Positions 25,101 through 36,080 of a stretch of 64,000 nt of DNA are shown here, one piece after another (the stretch's first letter is position 1; the number at the start of each line of letters is the position of its first letter). The stretch is from Otis tarda (taxonomy: Eukaryota; Chordata; Aves; Otidiformes; Otididae). Both the position numbers and the translations under genes were made by a program. The notes beneath the pieces are model-generated. The model saw only the letters and a program-made list of their open reading frames with translations, had not been told where the DNA came from and searched no databases. The stretch spans positions 190,312,053 through 190,376,052 of the forward strand of contig CM048552.1 in assembly GCA_026413225.1 (NCBI GenBank), written 5' to 3'.

Positions 25101-26029
25101 TGCTGGGGTACACGGATATAACTTCTGCACATGTGAAGAGAAAGCACAAAGGAAAGTGTTTCTAAGGAATGAAGAGTTTTCAGCTGAACTGTGTTGCATG
25201 TGGGTTAAGCAGTATTGACTTTTTTGTGCTAGGTTTTGAACAATACACAGTATAGTCTTTTCCCAAACCATTTATAGCCTAAACTGGAACACAGGCTGAT
25301 GAGATAAAGAAAAGGAGTATAAACAGAGCCGTTGAATCTTCTACTGTACAAGTAAGACTTGCAGAACTGACTCCTATCTCACACTTCCCTGCAATCCTCT
25401 GCACTGTTTTGTGATTTTTTTCTTTGACCCTTTTGCTTTCACTTTACTCAACCTTCATCACGGGCATGAGATCTAATGTGTGAGAAGATGCCCGAGAGGT
25501 CTACAGGTAAGTCTGGAGAATAAAAACATGTAGAATTTTAGCAGGCAAAGAGTAGACTTGAATGCAATAAAACACTGCTTTTATTCCTGGCAGAAGCCTT
25601 GTGTTAGCACAAGTAAATAAAATATCATTGGTCCAAAAATAGAGATAAGCATGAATTTAAGGAAAAAAAAAAACCAAAACAAACAAACCAAAAAGAACAA
25701 AAACCCTGCAATTATCTGACCTTTGGGAAGCTTAGTTCCATATCCAACATTTAAAAAATCTTACTTGGAAATTATAGCTCACAAATAAACAGACTTAGGT
25801 TATTTTATTTTGGTTGTGACTGTGCCATTTCTTCTACATGAAATACCCAAAATGAATTGCCTATAAGTTTTCTTACCTCCTCCAAGTTCAGATTTATTTT
25901 CAAGGTCAGAAGGTTGAAGTAATAGTTGGATAAGTAAGGGAGCATCATGGAAAGAAAAGATCTGCTGAGCCTGTAATGAATGAAAAACTGAGAAACAGAT
26001 GGTAGGATGTAAGACCAGATACATAATGA
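22197..26029. other. Unique intron sequence, no gene recognised
   Basis: Overlapping short frames on both strands (for example 22373-22669 and 23397-23717) have no splice context or recognisable product. One A-rich tract lies at 25663-25706. Decayed CR1 may begin somewhat before 26030, but I cannot place it. Confidence 0.6.
25663..25706. repeat. A-rich low-complexity tract
   Basis: A run of AAAAAAAAAAACC, AAAAC and AAAC-type units forms low-complexity sequence without a recognisable retroposon body. Confidence 0.8.
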
Positions 26030-26690
26030 AGTCCCAGAAGATTCTGTGCTGAGACTTGTCCTGTTCACCGTGCTCATAAATATCTGAGAAGAGGGATCAG
26101 TGTTGGGTTGACAACGTGTTTCCTATTGAGAAAGTCAATGCTAAAGCTTGTGGCAAAGACTTACACAGGTATTTCATTACATTAAACAACTGGCCAGAAA
26201 GGAAGCACAAGTAGAGTTTCTTGTCAGCATATGAAAAGAGATGCAGCTAAATAGGCATTCAATTATTTCTAAATCAGCTGTTTCTGTTAAGGAAAAAGAT
26301 CTTGAAGTTGAAATGGATTGTATTTTGAAAGCCTCAGCTTCAATACTGTGCAGCGGTCACAGATGCAGATGGGGTGTTAGAAGTGATTTGGAGACAAAAC
26401 TGAAGATGCTGATGATGGTCACAGCATGTGGCATGTCCACTTCTCAAGTTATGCATTCAGGTTGTGCCCAGCCCAGTTTTTTCTTTGATGTGCAGAGAAG
26501 AGCAGAGGATATGGAAAAAAGATCTGAAACTTCTTCCAAGACTGAAACTTTTTACTATGGAGAGGAAAGCCAACAAAAGGGAAATGAAGTTGAGGTCCAT
26601 ACAATCACAAATAATCTGGGAAAGGGAAATAGGGAATTACTGTTCACTGTTTCTCATTGCATGACCAATAGGTGATAGATCTCGAATAGA
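26030..26690 (+). mobile_element. Ancient CR1-like LINE relic (end of ORF2 region)
   Basis: The order of weak matches is that of the CR1 reverse-transcriptase C-terminal region. 'cttgtcctgttcaccgtgctcataaatatctgag' resembles the 'LFNIFINDL' segment. It is followed by 'aaggaaaaagatcttgaagttgaaatggat', 'cagcttcaatactgtgcagcggtcac', and 'agagaagagcagaggatatgg' with its neighbours. A 144-codon open frame (26241-26675) falls inside it but is not in the ancestral frame throughout. Divergence is high, so the exact ends are uncertain. A decayed LINE of another clade is the alternative. Confidence 0.5.
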
Positions 26691-26926
26691 AACAGGAAAC
26701 AGTTTTTACATTTAATTCCAAAGTCTAATGCCATTTCTCACAGAAAAACATGAACTGTTAAAAGTGTTACTAGATTCTAAACTCTGTGTACTGTTAATGC
26801 AGTGAGTTTAACTAATGTGACAAGCGAACAGATAAACTTTGATTTACAGGTCTTATGTGATGCCTGTTATTTAAGCTGAAGACATACCTGAAAACTCCTG
26901 AAAGTTACAGTTGTATGTATAAGGCA

Positions 26927-26940
26927 GTGTGTGTGTGTGT
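26927..26940. repeat. Short (GT)n microsatellite
   Basis: About six consecutive GT units. Confidence 0.85.
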
Positions 26941-28014
26941 ATTAAGGTTAAAAGTCCATTTTCTGTTTGAAATTTTGTTTGAGTGTAAAGCTACTTTCTC
27001 TAAGAGGCTAGGCTCTTGCCCTAGTGTTACCAGTTTCAGAGTTAGCAAAATCAGATACGTTTAAACAGATTCCTCAGTGGTGGTACTCAGTCTCTCAGAG
27101 AGATCAGTATCTCTCATTAGCTTCACATGGCACTAGAATGAAGTTTTTTTAATTGAGGTTGGGTATTCTAAGGGGAAAATAACAGTTCCTGCTCTTCTTA
27201 TGTTGTTGCAGGCACACTGGCTTAGGAGATGCTGCTGTCGTTTATGTACCCTATGTGATTCAAAGCCTTTGGCTCTATTCTTTCCTTTTCTTTTTAAAGA
27301 TGATTTGTAAAAGGGGAACATACAGGGATATTTGACATATCCAAGGAAGAGAGTCCAAATGTAGAAACAGGCTCCGGTTGTACAAACTATGCCAAGTGTG
27401 TTGTGTTTATAACAGTCCACTTAAGAGATGTAATAAATGTTTTCCAGAACTTCTTGTTCTAAATCTATGTTTTACTAGGAAAAAATACCTTGTGTACAAA
27501 AGGAATCACTTTCTGCATCTCATCCTCTTTATATCCAAAAAGTCTGTATTGTCAAGAAAAATAAGAATGTAAAACCAATTTGTCTTTGACACCCCATGCC
27601 TGCTCTCCACATGGAAGCTGAGGATCAGCAAACACAAAGATTGTCTTTGTTACAGATAACATCACCTTTACAGATAAGGTGATACACTGATTTGGAGGTA
27701 CACTTTTCTCTGCAGAACAAAATTGGGCCTATCTAGAGATCTTGTCTAATTACTTAGAAAAGTGCCTAAGTCTTTAAATTATTTTTGTTAATGCAAGAAG
27801 ATACTCAAGCAGAACTCACAAGTTTCTATCTAGGCTTTGCGTTTCTGTGACTTTGCAAATGTTGTTATCTGTGCTAGTTAAAAGATATGCCATAAATACA
27901 TCAGGTTTTGGCAGCATAAAAGGGAGAAGGATATTTGTTCTCCCAGAAGTGGGGAATTGTATTCATTTTTTGTGTGTATGCTGTAGTATTGTGGGAGAAA
28001 AATATTTGAAAGGG

Positions 28015-29610
28015 CTCCAAAGGGGTCAGCAGCCTGTTGAGTCAGCCTCCCTTTTCCAAGGCAGGACCAACATTTGGCCTATGTTTATCTAAAACTTCAA
28101 CCACCAAGAGATTCTGCAACTTCTCTGTGAACTATTTTCCAGTATTCTACTATTCTTGCTGTCAAACATTTTTCCCTAAAGATTAATCTAAATTCTTCCT
28201 TGCTCATAATTAAATTTCTTCCTGTCCTAGGAACATATCCTTTTCCCATGCAGTAGTCCTTTCTGTATACAAATGCTTATGACCAAGTCTGACCTCCAGA
28301 CTAAACAATTCTAGTTTGCATTTTTCTTTGTTCTTTGTCTTTCTTGGACTCTGTGGCATCTCATGTCACTGGAACTGTGTTGTCCATAACATAAAATTGT
28401 TTGAAGGTTCCCTGGAATGCTTTTTGGTCTGAACTAACTGGCACCCTCCCACATCAGTGAAATGTTCCGTTTACTTGTATAGATATCACCTGAGGGTCCA
28501 GACTAGTGCTGCAGGGTGATTAGAAATCTATTAAAAAATCTATCTTATTTGTAAGGCACTTTCTACATATTATGTCTATCCTTGTCTCTCACAAATCTCG
28601 TCAGCAGTGACTCTATTATATTTATTTTGGGATTACTGACTGAAAAAAAATGCTGTTAGACATCATGAAGCCCAGTGCCAGTCCCTATGGATCCCTTCTG
28701 GAAATACTGCCTTTTCAAGGTGATTTCCTCATTGCAGCTGCTGTTTAAGAACTGTTTTTCAGCCACCTTAATCTCATTATCATGTGCTTTACTAATACTC
28801 AATACTGCTACGTTTTGGTTCAAAATGTTATGCATTAACAACTCAGATGTCTCATCTCAGTTTGTCTGTTGCATCTATCTTGTTACCTTTATCAATCAAA
28901 TTGTTATTTCATCAAAGAATAAAACCTGGTTTATTTGACAAGATAGATTTTTCCACAGATGTGAATTGACCAACACTAATTATATTTCTGTTCTCTAACT
29001 GTTTATTTCCCAAATGTATTACATTTATCAGGTCTGGTGTTGGTATATCCGCTAATGTTATCTGAAGTGACCTTTTGTTTTTATTGGTACCCTTCCAGTC
29101 TTTAAAAGATTCTGTAGCAGCCAAAGATTTACATATCAACAAGACAGACTATTTTTCAGCTAATGTCTTCTAGACTTTTTTATGATACTTATCCAGGTCT
29201 TCTGGTTTTAAAAGGTTTGGTTTTGTAGTAGATATTTTCTGATACTCTCTTCAGTTATTAAGGGACTGGAATACACTCTGTCATGACTTGATGCAGTAAC
29301 TTTTCTACCACTTCCAAAATGCACAATAGACAAACCTTTTCTGTGTCTTTATTAACATCTTTGCCATCCTCATCCGTAGAGAACGTATACTACTGCTTTT
29401 GTTCTTAATTGCTTGAACATTTTCGTTATTCTGAGTCCTTGGAGGTAAGAATTTTCATTTGTCTTATTTCTTTACTGGTGTTCTGTCCTTATACAGCTTT
29501 TACCATGGTCCTATTTATTCCTCTCTTTCCCATTTGTGTGATTTGATAAAAGATACCTTAAATTGCTTTTGTTTAATTGCCAAACCACGAAAGGCTTTTA
29601 GCCCATATTA
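28015..29610 (-). mobile_element. Long ancient CR1-like LINE relic, 3' region plus reverse-transcriptase region (about 1.6 kb)
   Basis: The left end (28015-28310) contains 'aaggcaggaccaac', 'ttcaaccaccaagagattctgcaacttctctgtgaactattttccagt' and 'catttttccctaaagattaatctaaattc', the inverse of an old CR1 3' UTR. Further right, 'tttcatcaaagaataaaacctggtttatttgacaagatagatttt' and 'ggtacccttccagtctttaaaagattctg' match in order the inverse of the CR1 reverse-transcriptase region. Several indels are evident and no long frame survives. One continuous insertion explains both blocks, but the middle (28320-28650) is too decayed to assign. Confidence 0.62.
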
Positions 29611-32432
29611 TCTTGCTCAGCCAAGCCACAGATTATAGACAACTGAAAAAAAATAGTTGCAATATTTTTTTTTCCCCAATCGGTTATGCCTGTAGTTATG
29701 GAAGAAATATGTAGCCACTCAGACCTGGGGAGCATCTTCTTTTGGAGCTGCAAGTGTGCGCTCATGCATTCAGTTCAGACTCGTTTCTATTCTCCAGTAA
29801 TTTTCAGACTGTGGTTCTTACTTCAGAGGTAACGTGCTTACATTGTCAATTTACTGTCCTTTGTCCAGAAGGCAAATTTAGTATTCAATAAGAGTTGTGG
29901 TTTTTTTTTTCAATTGGAAGATTATTGTGTAGAATGTTTTAAAAACAAATGCAGTGAAATGCTGCCGTTGGTTTCAGAAAAAGTCAGGCATGCATTTCCT
30001 ATCTTGAAGTGTGAAAAAGTGAAAGCTTGGTCACTGTGCAGTGGTGGAAAAGGGTATTGTTCATTGTAGTGGAAGGGAAGAAGAAGAAAATGGCAATTGA
30101 GATAAAGTCTGATTCTGTACTGATCTCTGGAGAATAAGTGTTTGGGTGGCTGGTGAGGCAGACGGGCAAAGGGGCAAATGAAGTTGAGCTGCACTAAAAT
30201 GTCAGTTGTACCTGGAGAGGGCTTGAATCAGAATGGCACTTTTTGGCATTTTAACTGCTCTTCTAGAAGAAATACTGCAGAGGGGGAAAAGTGAGAATGA
30301 AAATGCCTTTCAGTAACACTTTGTTGCCTGCAATTATGTTTCTTCATGGTACTTTTTTTTTTTTTGTCTGACTTTCTGTATGGAAATGGTATTTAAATAA
30401 ATATATTTTCAGTAGGATTGATCAGAAGCTAGAATTAGGGATGCAATTAGATTAGTTAATAAAACTGAACTTCTGGCTTCCCTGTGCTTGGAAATATTTG
30501 TTGCATTGGAAAAGAGCGTAATCCTCACAACTGGGATGTACAACAAAGGCAGTGAAGAAAGAAGAGTGCAAGGAAAATTGGCTAAACCTCTCTTAAGGTA
30601 GAGATGATCAAGGCCCTCACAACAGACTTTTGCTTCTTAAAGCAGCACAGATACATAGGAAGTTCCTGTGGCCAGTGCATAAAATAGGCTTCTTGTCTGT
30701 GAAAACTGCCAGGCCTGTAACATCTATGTGTCTTCTCACCAAGCCATTTATTGGCAGGCTGAAGGTGTAGGAAAATCATGACTTTTCTTTTCCTTGAGGT
30801 GCTTGGATGAGATTGTTGCCTTGGAAAGTAGGAATTTCATGGCACTGTTTTGCAAGTCAACCATTTGAAAACTAGCAAATGAGCTCCCTAGTTCTCCAAA
30901 GGCCTGTGAAGGTGAAGGAAGGAGAAGTCCTTTGGGAGCTGGAAGGGCACGACACAGCCTTCTGCTGTGGAGCCCCTGTCCCATGGGCCGCTTCTCAGCG
31001 CTGCTCGGTGTCTCTTTCCACATGAGTTGTAATGGGACGTGTCTGTCCTTCACAGGCACTGACTTGGCACCTTTTAGGAATTCTGGAAGGGCCGAGAATG
31101 ACCAGTGTTTAAGAGTTTAGCATGCCCTCACGCAGCAAAGCAATGTGCATTCTGCTGAAACAGTGGCTCACTGACAGCCCCTGAAAATGCACGTGTGCTC
31201 CCGGCCTCTTTCAGACACACAGTAGGCATTGGGTAGACTAAAGTCAGCAAGTTTAGTTGCTTTGAACTTATCATTGCCTATGTACATAATGATGTGTAGG
31301 AGAGCTCACCTGGCTTTGTCCTTCATATCCTGCTTTATTAACAGTATTGTGATTATAGGGGAAAAAAACAACTATCCATGATCAGCAAAATCCATCCAAA
31401 TATAACTGCCTCCACCCTCATCCACAGTTTTGCTGCTGCATGAAAATTAAAGTTGACACCTGGATTCCATTTTGCTCCTGTTCCTTCTAAAGGGAACCTC
31501 TTGGAAGAAACTATTTTGACATGCATGTGAGAGCCTCAGTGTGTACATTAGCCAATGTCACAAAGAGCACACAGTAGAAGTTTCTACACTAGTTTTAAAT
31601 TAACAAACTAATATTGGAAGCAGTGTCTCTGCAGCAGCACAAGGCTCAGTATGGGCCACTTCACCTTGCCATACAGTCACTATTGCCACAGGGGAGACAT
31701 GTCCCTGCTTGCCACCGCAGACAGACAGTTGGGATGCTGTCTGCCACTGACTCCTAGCAATTCCTTTTCACCTGATTGTGGTATTGTAGTTGGCAGAGTT
31801 AAAGAAATAAGGCAATTCTTTTGAAGCAAAAGAGTGAGCGTACAGAAATTAAAACAGCCCAAAGTCAGAGGCAATCAGTTAAAATCCAAATCTTCTGCTA
31901 AATTATATCAAAATAACACTTCTCTATGAATGTATCAAGGAGTAGCTGGAAGCCTTACTGACAATGAAGCTGAAATGCATAAGAAATGCCTACTGCATGT
32001 GCTCTATTTTGTTCTAGATTGTCTCTCTAGCTATTTTAAACCTCATTATAACTGGAAAATTACCTTGCATAACAGCATGCACTGCAAGAACTGAAAGTAT
32101 TTGTGACTAGAAAATGGCAGTCAAGTTCCATTGCAATCAGCAGTGCTGTTTTTAGGCCAGCTGAGTACTACTTCTCAAAGGTTTTCTGTGGTTAAAATGT
32201 GATTGCTATCAGTGTGATGATAGAAGCTCAGAGAAAGAAGTGAAATTTCTTCTGGCATTGCTTGAAACAGGCCTAAAATGCTCCTGCTGAACTGTGCTGG
32301 GAGTCTGAGCAGAATTTTGTGTCAGGTGATTAAACCCTTTCAAAGTTTAACTTAGTGAAATGATCTCTTCTCTCGCCATTTATATTACTTTTTAAAAGGA
32401 GCAAAGTCTTCACAAGAACCAGAACTATTGCT

Positions 32433-32520
32433 CCTAATATCCCTCTCTTTGGGAAGTGTTGGAATTTGATAATATTCCTAACATCCCTCTCTTTAGGAAG
32501 CACTTGGGGTTTGATAATGA
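32433..32520. repeat. Tandem duplication, two 44-bp units
   Basis: 'cctaatatccctctctttgggaag...tttgataatatt' is followed directly by 'cctaacatccctctctttaggaag...tttgataatga'. The copies are of equal length and differ at several scattered positions, so the duplication is not recent. Confidence 0.9.
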
Positions 32521-35061
32521 ACCTAGACACGGTATTTTCTGAGTAGCTACCCCTCCTGTAGGAGATGGGCCACACTCTAGATGCTTCCCAGCCCTGAAGA
32601 TCTTCTGAGGCACCTACACAGTCTGAGAACTGCAACCCATTCCTACAAGGCAGATGAAACTGTACTGTTTGTGCTTCTCTCCTGAAGCCTCCAGCTGCCC
32701 CGCTCACTCAAAGTATCTGGAAGGGTACATCAGGAGGCTTGTTCTATAATCCAGCAATATAGGGAAAATTGAGATGCTGTCAGAAGATCAAGACCCCAGA
32801 GAGAGCTAAATGGAATTCACTTACAGGGCTAGATTTTAATAAAAGATGCTTGGCAATTAATCTTTCTGGTTTATGATGGGGAGGAGGAGCCAAGACGGGA
32901 GCGGTGTAGAAGTGAGAGCAGTTGTTATTAAAGCATTGGTTTTCAGATGAGTTGCATCCCATGGTAAGGAATTACTCCTTGAAGATGAACCCCTAGATTG
33001 TGGTTGATTCCTTAGCTAGCAGCTGCCCTTCTCATTTCCAGAGCTGTGTCACCTGGTTGTCACAAAGCTAACTTTTCTTTCCTTTATTATGCAGGGAGTT
33101 CTTTGTGGGAAGGTAAATCAAACTCAAAATCTGATTCCCATGTCTCTTTGTCCTGTCGAGAGACTCCTATATGGATACATTTTTGGAGGTTCCTCCGTCA
33201 GCACACAAAAAGGGACATGTGTTTTTCTCTCTTTAGGAGTGGGGGCTTATTGCATTAAGTGGTTCCTGCACAGTTCTTGACAGATACGGTGCTTTGTACA
33301 CTGTGCTGTCTGTCAATGTCTCTTCACCTCTTCCAGGAATCTACTGTGTGGACTTAGATGAAGGTGGCTTCTGTCTCTCACTGCCTAGCCTCTAATCGCA
33401 TGTCCCCATGGGCAGGGAAGGAACAATTCAGGTGGTGTCTTCTGCTCTCTGCAGTCAGTATTACTCGCATGAGATTCCTGTGCTCTCGTTTAGCACCTTC
33501 CCACTTCTTACCACGTTTCCAGAGAAGCCATACAGCAGTTGTCCAAGAAATAGTGTGACAAAGCCTCTCTGGTCTCCAATTTACTTTTCTAGTGTAGGAA
33601 GGATCTTGGCCTTAGCATCCTTTTGTGCTTTTGAACACTCATCTTTCACCCTTTATCCCTTTCTAACTCAGTCCTTGACCTTCTTGCTCCTCTCCTTTAC
33701 TGCATCCCAGTTCTGCACCCCTCAGCTGTGCTCCAGGCAGTTGCACAGACAAAAGCAGTTCCTGATATTTGCTTAGGTTAGTGATTACATTTTAGCAACA
33801 TCCCTTTATGAATCTATCTGAATGCTCTGCAGCGCAGAACGAACTGGCAAATACAGAGGAAAAAGAAAGGGAGGAAACCTGGCCTGTGTCACAGGCTCCT
33901 GCTTTCTCTGACTGAGGAAAAGGGGGAAGATGAGAGGAAAGGGATCTGTGTGCCATACATTTAAACAGCTGCAGGCAAGGCTGAAGCTCTGACAGTGCAG
34001 GATGGTTGCTGGAAGGCAGCAGGCAGTAGGACAGCAGCTCTGCTTTGAGCTTTTGGACTGACTGTGGTTCTAGAAAGGAGCTGAGAATCAGGTTGGGAGG
34101 TGGATAAGGATTTATTTTTTGATGAAGGGAAAAATGCTATCCAAAGGAAATGAGATCTTAGAAAGGGACTATAGATTCTGCATGGTGAGCTTAAATGTTT
34201 GAGCCTGCTTATCGGGCAACCTTATCCTATGGTTAAAAAAAAAATACAGGAAAAAAGTGTAATTTCTCTCTCTCTTGTGTTATGATTATTTTCAATTCAG
34301 TGATAAGGTGACTTTGCATTGAATAAGTTAAGCTGCTAATTCTACCCCTGTGCCTCCCTCCTACAATGCGATGGCAGAGATCTGCCTCCCGGTGAACGGC
34401 TGTTTTCCTGCTGAGCTGCTCCTGTGTGAGCAGATGTGGGCTGCTATACAAAACACAGGTCTGGTCATGGAAGAAGGAAGAGTTGGAAGGGTTTTATTAG
34501 TTATTCCATCTCTGCATGGTTCAAACCCTCTGGCTGACAGTGCACAGACTTCAGGTTTTTGTTGCAGCAATAAGGAAGGAGGTGATGCAAAGATTATTGG
34601 GCATTCATTGAGGCTGCAGCACGGTGGAGGAAACTGGACTGCAAATGGCTGAAGGGTTAAGTGTTAAATCTAGACTTCCAGTGTAGTTTGGATACTTGTT
34701 TGAGCTATTTACTGTGGGCTTCATCGCTCATTCCTGTGCTCTGCGTGCCATCCTCATTCTTGTCATCTGGCCATCCATGAGATACCATGCCCATCGTTCT
34801 CCGCATGCCAGGCAACCAGAGCTTGAGTTTTGTTGCAGTAACAGAGCAGTGGCCGTGGTCTGGTGTGCTGGCTGTCTTGCAGGGATCCTCCTGAAGGGCC
34901 TCTCCTTAACCGTGGCTTCTGAATTTTCCTTCCAATGTGCCTGGAAGGAGATTGGACTTTAAGTTATACTGCTGCATTTAAAAAATGTAATGCTGTCAAA
35001 TGTCCTTAGAGCATGTTAGATGGGATTGCTTTTTTGGGTTTTGTGTATATTTAGCCTTTTT

Positions 35062-35091
35062 CAAAACAAAACAAAACAAGACAAAACAAAA
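35062..35091. repeat. (CAAAA)n simple repeat with one A-to-G change
   Basis: CAAAACAAAACAAAACAAGA followed by CAAAACAAAA. Confidence 0.92.
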
Positions 35092-35239
35092 TTACTTGAA
35101 TGGCTGTGTATTAAATAGCCATTTTTTTTTCTTTTCTCTACTGTGTGCAATGCTGAGTCTTACTGCTATTAATAGTTCATGTATAAATGCATTAATGCAT
35201 TAGAACTGATGCACATGATGTCACTTCAGAGACATTGGC

Positions 35240-35385
35240 AGGCATTATCTCTGTTTTACGGAGGAAATGGAAGCATGGAGAGATGAAATACAGTGTCTCA
35301 CATATCCTCTTGATTCTGGATAGCCAAAGCAGTGTTGTCTGTACCCTGGCTCCCAACTCTGCAGCCCTTTTCAACAATCTCTGTG
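35240..35385 (-). mobile_element. MIR/CORE-SINE-like relic
   Basis: 'gcattatctctgttttacggaggaaatggaagcatggagagatgaaat' aligns with the inverse MIR segment 'ttatccccattttacagatgaggaaactgaggcacagagag'. Downstream, 'ccctggctcccaactctgcagcccttttcaacaat' resembles the inverse of the tRNA-proximal part at about the right spacing. The copy is highly diverged. The class call is from memory of the consensus. Confidence 0.45.
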
Positions 35386-35940
35386 ACAGCACAGCTCCAT
35401 TGTGTTCAGCAGCCTCAGCCGCGACACCCTTCTCTTCCGCTGCAGTCTCGTTTCGTTCAGTACATACCTGCTAACTTTTCTGGCAAAAGAAGAAGGATCC
35501 TACAGATAATAGCTTTCTTCATGATCCTGTTCCAAGGGACGCCTGCTCGGGGGATGAGGTAGTGTGTGATCATGTCATTAAAGACTGTATAATGCCCATT
35601 CCCAGCCGCAGTCGTTGGCTCCCAGTTCTAATGCCGCAGTAGCATCTGGTGGTCGGAGCGGCAATTGCACGTGCTAAAATGGGGCTTTTTGGTATTCTTA
35701 TGCCATAGAGCTGGGAGGGGCAGACATCCTCCTTAATGTTATTTTGCGCTTTCTGGGGCAAGAAATTGCCCTGTGGAGGCAGAGTGTTAGAAAAAGGGAT
35801 TGTCCGGTTCTGATATGCTTCTACAGGATGCACATTTGAATAATGCATACCCACCTTAAAATCCGAGCAAACTGGGGTTTTCACAGGGAGAGAAATGAGG
35901 CTTTTTTTTGACCTTGATGTAGTCCCTGCTCCAAAGGATA

Positions 35941-36080
35941 GAAGGGCTAAATCTTTTGTATGAAGCACTCGTGTTGTTTGAGTTTTATCCTAGCTGTTAA
36001 CAGAGAAAGGAAAAGGCTAAATCTTCTGTATAAAGCACTTGAGATGTCTGAGTTTTATCCTAGCTGGTAACAGAGAAATG
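35941..36080. repeat. Tandem duplication, two 70-bp units
   Basis: 'agggctaaatcttttgtatgaagcact...gagttttatcctagctgttaacagagaaa' recurs 70 bases later as 'aaggctaaatcttctgtataaagcact...gagttttatcctagctggtaacagagaaa'. Only a few substitutions separate the copies. Confidence 0.93.

Noticed and set aside
26241..26675. 144-codon + strand frame
   Set aside because: It falls in an ancient CR1 relic and does not read as a reverse transcriptase throughout.
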